Shown one piece after another: positions 59,905 through 64,000 of a DNA stretch of 64,000 bases; the first letter of the stretch is position 1, and each line of letters starts with the position of its first letter. The position numbers and the translations under genes were made by a program. The notes under the pieces are model-generated. The model did not search any database, was not told the origin of the DNA, and was given only the letters and a program-made list of their open reading frames with translations. This DNA comes from Liolophura sinensis (Eukaryota; Mollusca; Polyplacophora; Chitonida; Chitonidae), in assembly GCF_032854445.1 (NCBI RefSeq), contig NC_088306.1:18945764-19009763 (forward strand), in the 5' to 3' direction.

Positions 59905-60290
59905 GGCCAAATGACTACACGTACATGTACATCTAACAGGTAAAGGGCCAAATGACTACGTGTACATTTAACAGGCCAAGGGCTAAAAAAACTCTATGTA
60001 CATCTAACAGGCCAAGGGCCAAATGACTACATGTACATCTAACAGGCCAAGGGCCAAATAATCACATGTACATCTAATGGGCCAAGGGCCAAATGATCAC
60101 ATGTACATCTAATGGGCCAAATGATCACATGTACATCTAATGGGCCAAATGATCACATGTACATCTAATGGGCCAAGGGCCAAATGATCACATGTACATC
60201 TAATGGGCCAAGGGCCAAATGATCACATGTGCATCTAATGGGCCAAGGGACAAATGATCACATGTATATCTAATGGGCCAAATGGATGCA
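59905..60290. repeat. 35-36 bp minisatellite (GGGCCAAATGATCACATGTA)
   Basis: Ten to eleven units of GGGCCAAATGATCACATGTA then CATCTAATGGGCCAA, some shortened by 8-10 bp. Related AAAGGGACAAATGACTG units reappear at 60412-60470. Confidence 0.94.
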
Positions 60291-61546
60291 AGGAAGTGTA
60301 GATATTTTATTTTACTTATCTGATCAGGTAATTATAAATATGACAAAAAACTCTAAAAAAAATGAATAAATAAAATAAAATTTACCCTTTGGTCACATGA
60401 GTGTGTACATGTAAAGGGACAAATGACTGTGTGCATGTAAAGGGACAAATGACTACCTGTACAGGAACAAATGAGAGCAAGGAAATGTTGTTATTTTACT
60501 TGAATGATGTTAATTTACAGCATCAGGTTATTACAAAAACTTCTAACACTATTCTGCAATTTACAACAAACAAACAAGCACTTTAGACAACAAAAGTAAG
60601 TGAACAAACGAACAAGCTGTTCCCAAAGCTCTTAGCACCCATCAAATCTAAAACAAAAGTCAACTGATCTAACTTAACAAAAGACAACTGATCTAACTTT
60701 TTCACTTTTTCACTAACATTTTTATATTTGTGGAGCACTTGCATGAATACCTGACCTCAGTATTTATGTATGAAAGTAAATGTACAGAAAGTCTGTGTTT
60801 TCTGCTAATTATTGGGAAGATCTATGTAAAGGCTTGATAACTTTACAAACATTGTTTAAAACACGACTGTTAAGCATTCCTGACAAATTTTGCAGTCTAA
60901 TTTTCTACGGGTATTCCATGCACCTTTGACCAGCTGTATGAAAGAAAGAAATCGTCAGCCATACAAAATGACCAACAAATTGTTCCATTTTCTTGCACTT
61001 CTTGCAAACAACTTCTGATGAGAACAACCAGTTTTAAAGTCACCTGCCCTGATAAGAATACTGATGTTCTATACCTGTATTAAACCTCCATATAAAGTCT
61101 TACCTACATACATATGTGGTGACTTTGGAGTCAAAATCAACCAGAACGGCCAAAAGGGGACTTTATTTATCTCTCATTTGATTAATGTTAACTGCTGTAT
61201 TCAGGAAGTTTTCACTTTATAATACATATATACCTTTATGGGTGAGGGGTGGGAGAGTAGATTGATGGGTGGGCGAAAATGGAGTTCCAGGAATTAATAA
61301 TGTCTATGTCATGTAGTTTCCTTCATTTATTTTCTTCATTAGTGATCAAGTTTTCTCTTGTATGTTGGCAGGCAGATTTATGTGTCAGTAGAGGAAGTGC
61401 CCCAAATAATCTGCTGCCCTATGTCTCTTACATGGCAAACTTCCTGACTTAAACTCACAGCCAAATCCTGAAGCAAGTTCTCTAACCGTGATCATTGATT
61501 TGGTAGATTTCAATACTGATACAAAGAGAACAACACCATTTATGTG

Positions 61547-61645
61547 TACTGTAATTCTTCACAATTTCTGCATGTTCGCAAGGTGTTTATTCAAGCTTAT
61601 TCTATGTAGATTCGCAAAATTATACTTTTTGTGAAGTATACCTGG
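61547..61645. mobile_element. MITE (family A1), half copy
   Basis: TACTGTAATTCTTCACAATT, GCAAGGTGTTTATTCAAGCT and ATTATACTTTTTGTGAAG are present. The right half and terminus are missing. Confidence 0.75.
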
Positions 61646-61730
61646 CAATAACTTGTGTAACTCCTACAAAGGGTGACGACAGTGGTTTTTTGCAAGAGAC
61701 GTGATGTAACGTATTTCCACATAGCATACA

Positions 61731-61930
61731 TTTATTTATTTATTTGATTGGTGTTGTACGGTGTGCTCAAGAATATTTCACTTATACAACGGCTGCCAGC
61801 ATAATGGTTAATGGGGAGGAAACCGGGCATAGCCCAGGGGAAACCCATGACCATCCGCTGGCTGATGACAGACCTTCCCACGTATGGCCGGAGAGGAAGC
61901 CAGCATAAGCTGGACTTGAACTCACAGCAC
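61731..61930 (-). mobile_element. SINE-1, nearly full body with part of the tRNA head
   Basis: It has tail, body and GGAGAGGAAGCCAGCATAAG through to the B-box region GGACTTGAACTCACAGC. A 4-base TTAA insertion lies at the GGTTAATGGGGAGG point. Flanks CACATAGCATA and CACATATAGCATA may be a target duplication. Confidence 0.9.
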
Positions 61931-62108
61931 ATATAGCATAGATAACTTCCTAGAAACTACTGCTACATGTGTGTTGTACATGCACATGTAGTTGTGACCC
62001 GTCTGTGAAAGTTTAGTATTGAAAGAATGAATGAACAAATGACTGATTATGGTTTAATTAAGCCAACTCCAGCAATATTTCAGAGATATCCTCATCAGAA
62101 ACAAGTAT

Positions 62109-62330
62109 ATGCTGTAAATCTTCAACCTTTTCCACCTTTATGCACTTTTTAAGTCGAATATATGCGTACTATTATTAAGAAACTATTGACAAAAAATATT
62201 TGTTTATATCACTAAAGACGCAAGCTTCATAAAACCGTGCAGATTATTTCTCAGCAACCCATATAGTTCTCAAAGAATGCTTCAAAATATTGGTCACCGT
62301 GGTGATTGAGAAGGCCGGGGAATTAGGGTA
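62109..62330. mobile_element. MITE (family A2), inverted orientation
   Basis: GCTGTAAATCTTCAACCTTT starts it and GGGGAATTAGGGTA ends it. GCAAGCTTCATAAAACCGTG and ATAGTTCTCAAAGAATG are reverse-strand matches to the other A2 copies. Confidence 0.78.
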
Positions 62331-63150
62331 GTTCAAAGGAGGCAAGCTATGCCACCCATAAATACAAATGAGTCAAACCACTAAAAGAAATAAATATCAT
62401 CACTGACAGAAGCAAACATGCTAGCTATCCCACTGAGCAATGCAAGTGAGAGTCTATACAGACATCAATGGCTCACAACGGAACACAAACTTCAAACTGA
62501 AAACCAGTCACAGTTCAACTTTGTTACAGCCACATCCAGGTACGGACAAGTAAGCTTTCCATTTCACCACATGCAGCCACCGCAAACCCACGGCTTATAC
62601 AAATGTAAACTTCACACTTCCATCACAAAACATCACAAAAGTCACAATTCGTGCTCAAAGTCTTCTTTAACCCTCTGTGGTTGAGGTCTTGAGGCTGATT
62701 TGACCAGGCTCACATGATGTGTAATACTGCTATGTGACACTGATTGGGCAGTGATTTGGACTCGCTGTGGTATGTTCATTTCACTGTAACTTCTGACCTA
62801 GAGTATGCTTATTACGCAGGTGTTGCGCACTGAAAACGTCCTTGAACTCGCCCAGGAGGACTTCTGCCAGAAGTTCTCTAACCCTAAACTAAGTGGATGC
62901 GAGTTCAAATGCAGCTCTAGCTGGTTTGGGTGCAGTTTTTTTCCAGCAGGAACAAGAAATTCACTTTCACCTGTGCACTTGCCTTTAACCCACTATGCAC
63001 AGCATGATCCTCAGATTCTAGGAAAGGGTCTGTGGGCTCACACTTGGGAGTATCTTAATTTTAATGCAAAACTGCACATCCTGGGGTGCAAAAAGTGCAA
63101 TTGGAATTTTTACACGTACAGTCAATTGGTACTTAACCTTGGTGACATAC

Positions 63151-63308
63151 CTTGATTTATTTATTTATTTCATTGGTGTTTTACGCCGTAGTTAAGAATA
63201 TTTCACTTATACGACGGCTGCCAGCATAATGGTGGGAGGAAACTGGGCAGAGCACGGGGGGAAACCCTTGACCATCTGCAGGTTGCTGACAGATCTTCCC
63301 ATGTATGA
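63151..63308 (-). mobile_element. SINE-1, 5'-truncated copy with target-site duplication
   Basis: TTCATTGGTGTTTTACGCCG, AAGAATATTTCACTTATACG and ATAATGGTGGGAGGAAACTG are diagnostic. GACATACCTTGA (63144-63155, overlapping the tail) and GACATACTTTGA (63309-63320) form a 12-bp duplication with one mismatch. Confidence 0.9.
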
Positions 63309-64000
63309 GACATACTTTGAATGACAACTTGTGAATGTATATTTAAATGAACTAAAGTCTAACACACAAAACACCCCACTTTTCATGCCATACGTGTACC
63401 TTACCCCATGCCTCAAACAGTAAAAGAGGAATGTGCATATGTGGATAGTGTATATTTGGGGAAATCTGTCTCCAATTTGGACATCTGTGGCCGCAACCAG
63501 GTCTTTGGATTATTCCAGCTAATCCTCACCACCAGTGAATACATGTAGGAGTACTGTGTTAAACCTCAATCAAACTGACAAATAAATAAATAAATAAATA
63601 TGTGGCTATACATCAATAAAAATACATATATTTCTGTTCCTGAGGATCAAGGATGCTTTACATAAATATCTTAAGTTTTATAATCCTGTGACATGTATCA
63701 CAAGGAAAAACTTTGAGAAACAGAAATTTACAATTCCGTTCACATTTCACTTTTTCACACGAAGCCCTCTGTGTGTGGTTTGTTTGGGGTCACTGGAGGT
63801 CGTTGTTATGACGTCTCACGAGCACCCGCACAACAATACACCAGTATCTTCAAGCAGACACGAACAACAAGCAAAAATAAAAACATGCTTTCACTGAAGA
63901 TGCAGCTGAGCTGGATCCATCAGCATCTATTACCAAATACTCAGACTCTAACTTACACCTACATGTATGTTGACAAAAAAATCCAAATGCTTGTAGTTTA

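Larger units (their letters stand above)
55805..64000. other. Intron upstream of w1 (runs off the right edge, over 8.1 kb)
   Basis: I found no CH1-coding exon on the minus strand. It contains arrays at 57057-57430 and 59905-60290, MITEs at 57682, 61547 (partial) and 62109, SINE-1 copies at 61731 and 63151, an A17 run near 56428 and SINE-like fragments near 61160, 62890 and 63540. Confidence 0.7.

Noticed and set aside
62805-63155. A 116-codon plus-strand ORF with a CEFKCSSSWFG segment.
   Set aside because: The segment matches the tRNA-like head of SINE-1 (GCGAGTTCAAATGCAGCTCT). The rest has no recognisable domain or splice context.
63207-63416. Recurrent ORF fragments such as MVMGFPPGSARFPPTIMLV also seen near 5909, 37179 and 61732.
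   Set aside because: These are accidental translations of SINE-1 copies and explain their similarity to each other.

Overview
The window is animal nuclear DNA, most likely from a mollusc (a bivalve or gastropod; another lophotrochozoan such as a brachiopod is possible). It is AT-rich, intron-dominated and full of short tandem arrays. It carries at least ten copies of a tRNA-headed SINE whose tail (reading CTTGAGTA...ACACCAATCAAATAAATA) I associate with mollusc genomes. I see no prokaryotic gene, operon, CRISPR array or rRNA.

One protein-coding gene accounts for all the coding sequence I can support. It lies on the minus strand and spans the window. Its 5' exons are beyond the right edge and its 3' exons beyond the left edge. 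Sixteen internal exons (5'->3' from 55804 down to 987) give 2,284 coding bases, about 761 residues. Splice phases agree at every junction except one, where an extra base interrupts the frame. The protein is a filamin: the end of a first calponin-homology (CH) domain, a second CH domain, a THIRD CH domain, then filamin-type immunoglobulin repeats 1 to 6 (the sixth incomplete). Three tandem CH domains point to the Jitterbug-type filamin known from Drosophila rather than the two-CH vertebrate FLNA/B/C or Cheerio type. Such proteins cross-link actin filaments.

Layout, right to left. 64.0-55.8 kb: upstream intron with SINEs, MITEs and two tandem arrays. 55.8-45.3 kb: CH exons, then the start of filamin repeat 1. 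45.0-39.9 kb: compact exons for filamin repeats 1-4. 39.9-1.0 kb: five small exons separated by introns of 4-11.5 kb. These introns hold most of the minisatellites (units of 16, 19, 27, 31, 42, 44, 46, 50 and 96 bp), foldback elements, MITEs and SINEs.

The points most worth a second look are: the three-CH architecture; the one-base frame interruption in the exon at 44865-44995; an exon pattern suggesting the gene grew by duplicating two-repeat modules; a SINE inserted inside a MITE with an 11-bp target duplication; and a 0.3-kb foldback built around a class II tRNA-like sequence. I found no new multi-gene system. Most long open frames are by-products of stop-free tandem repeats.
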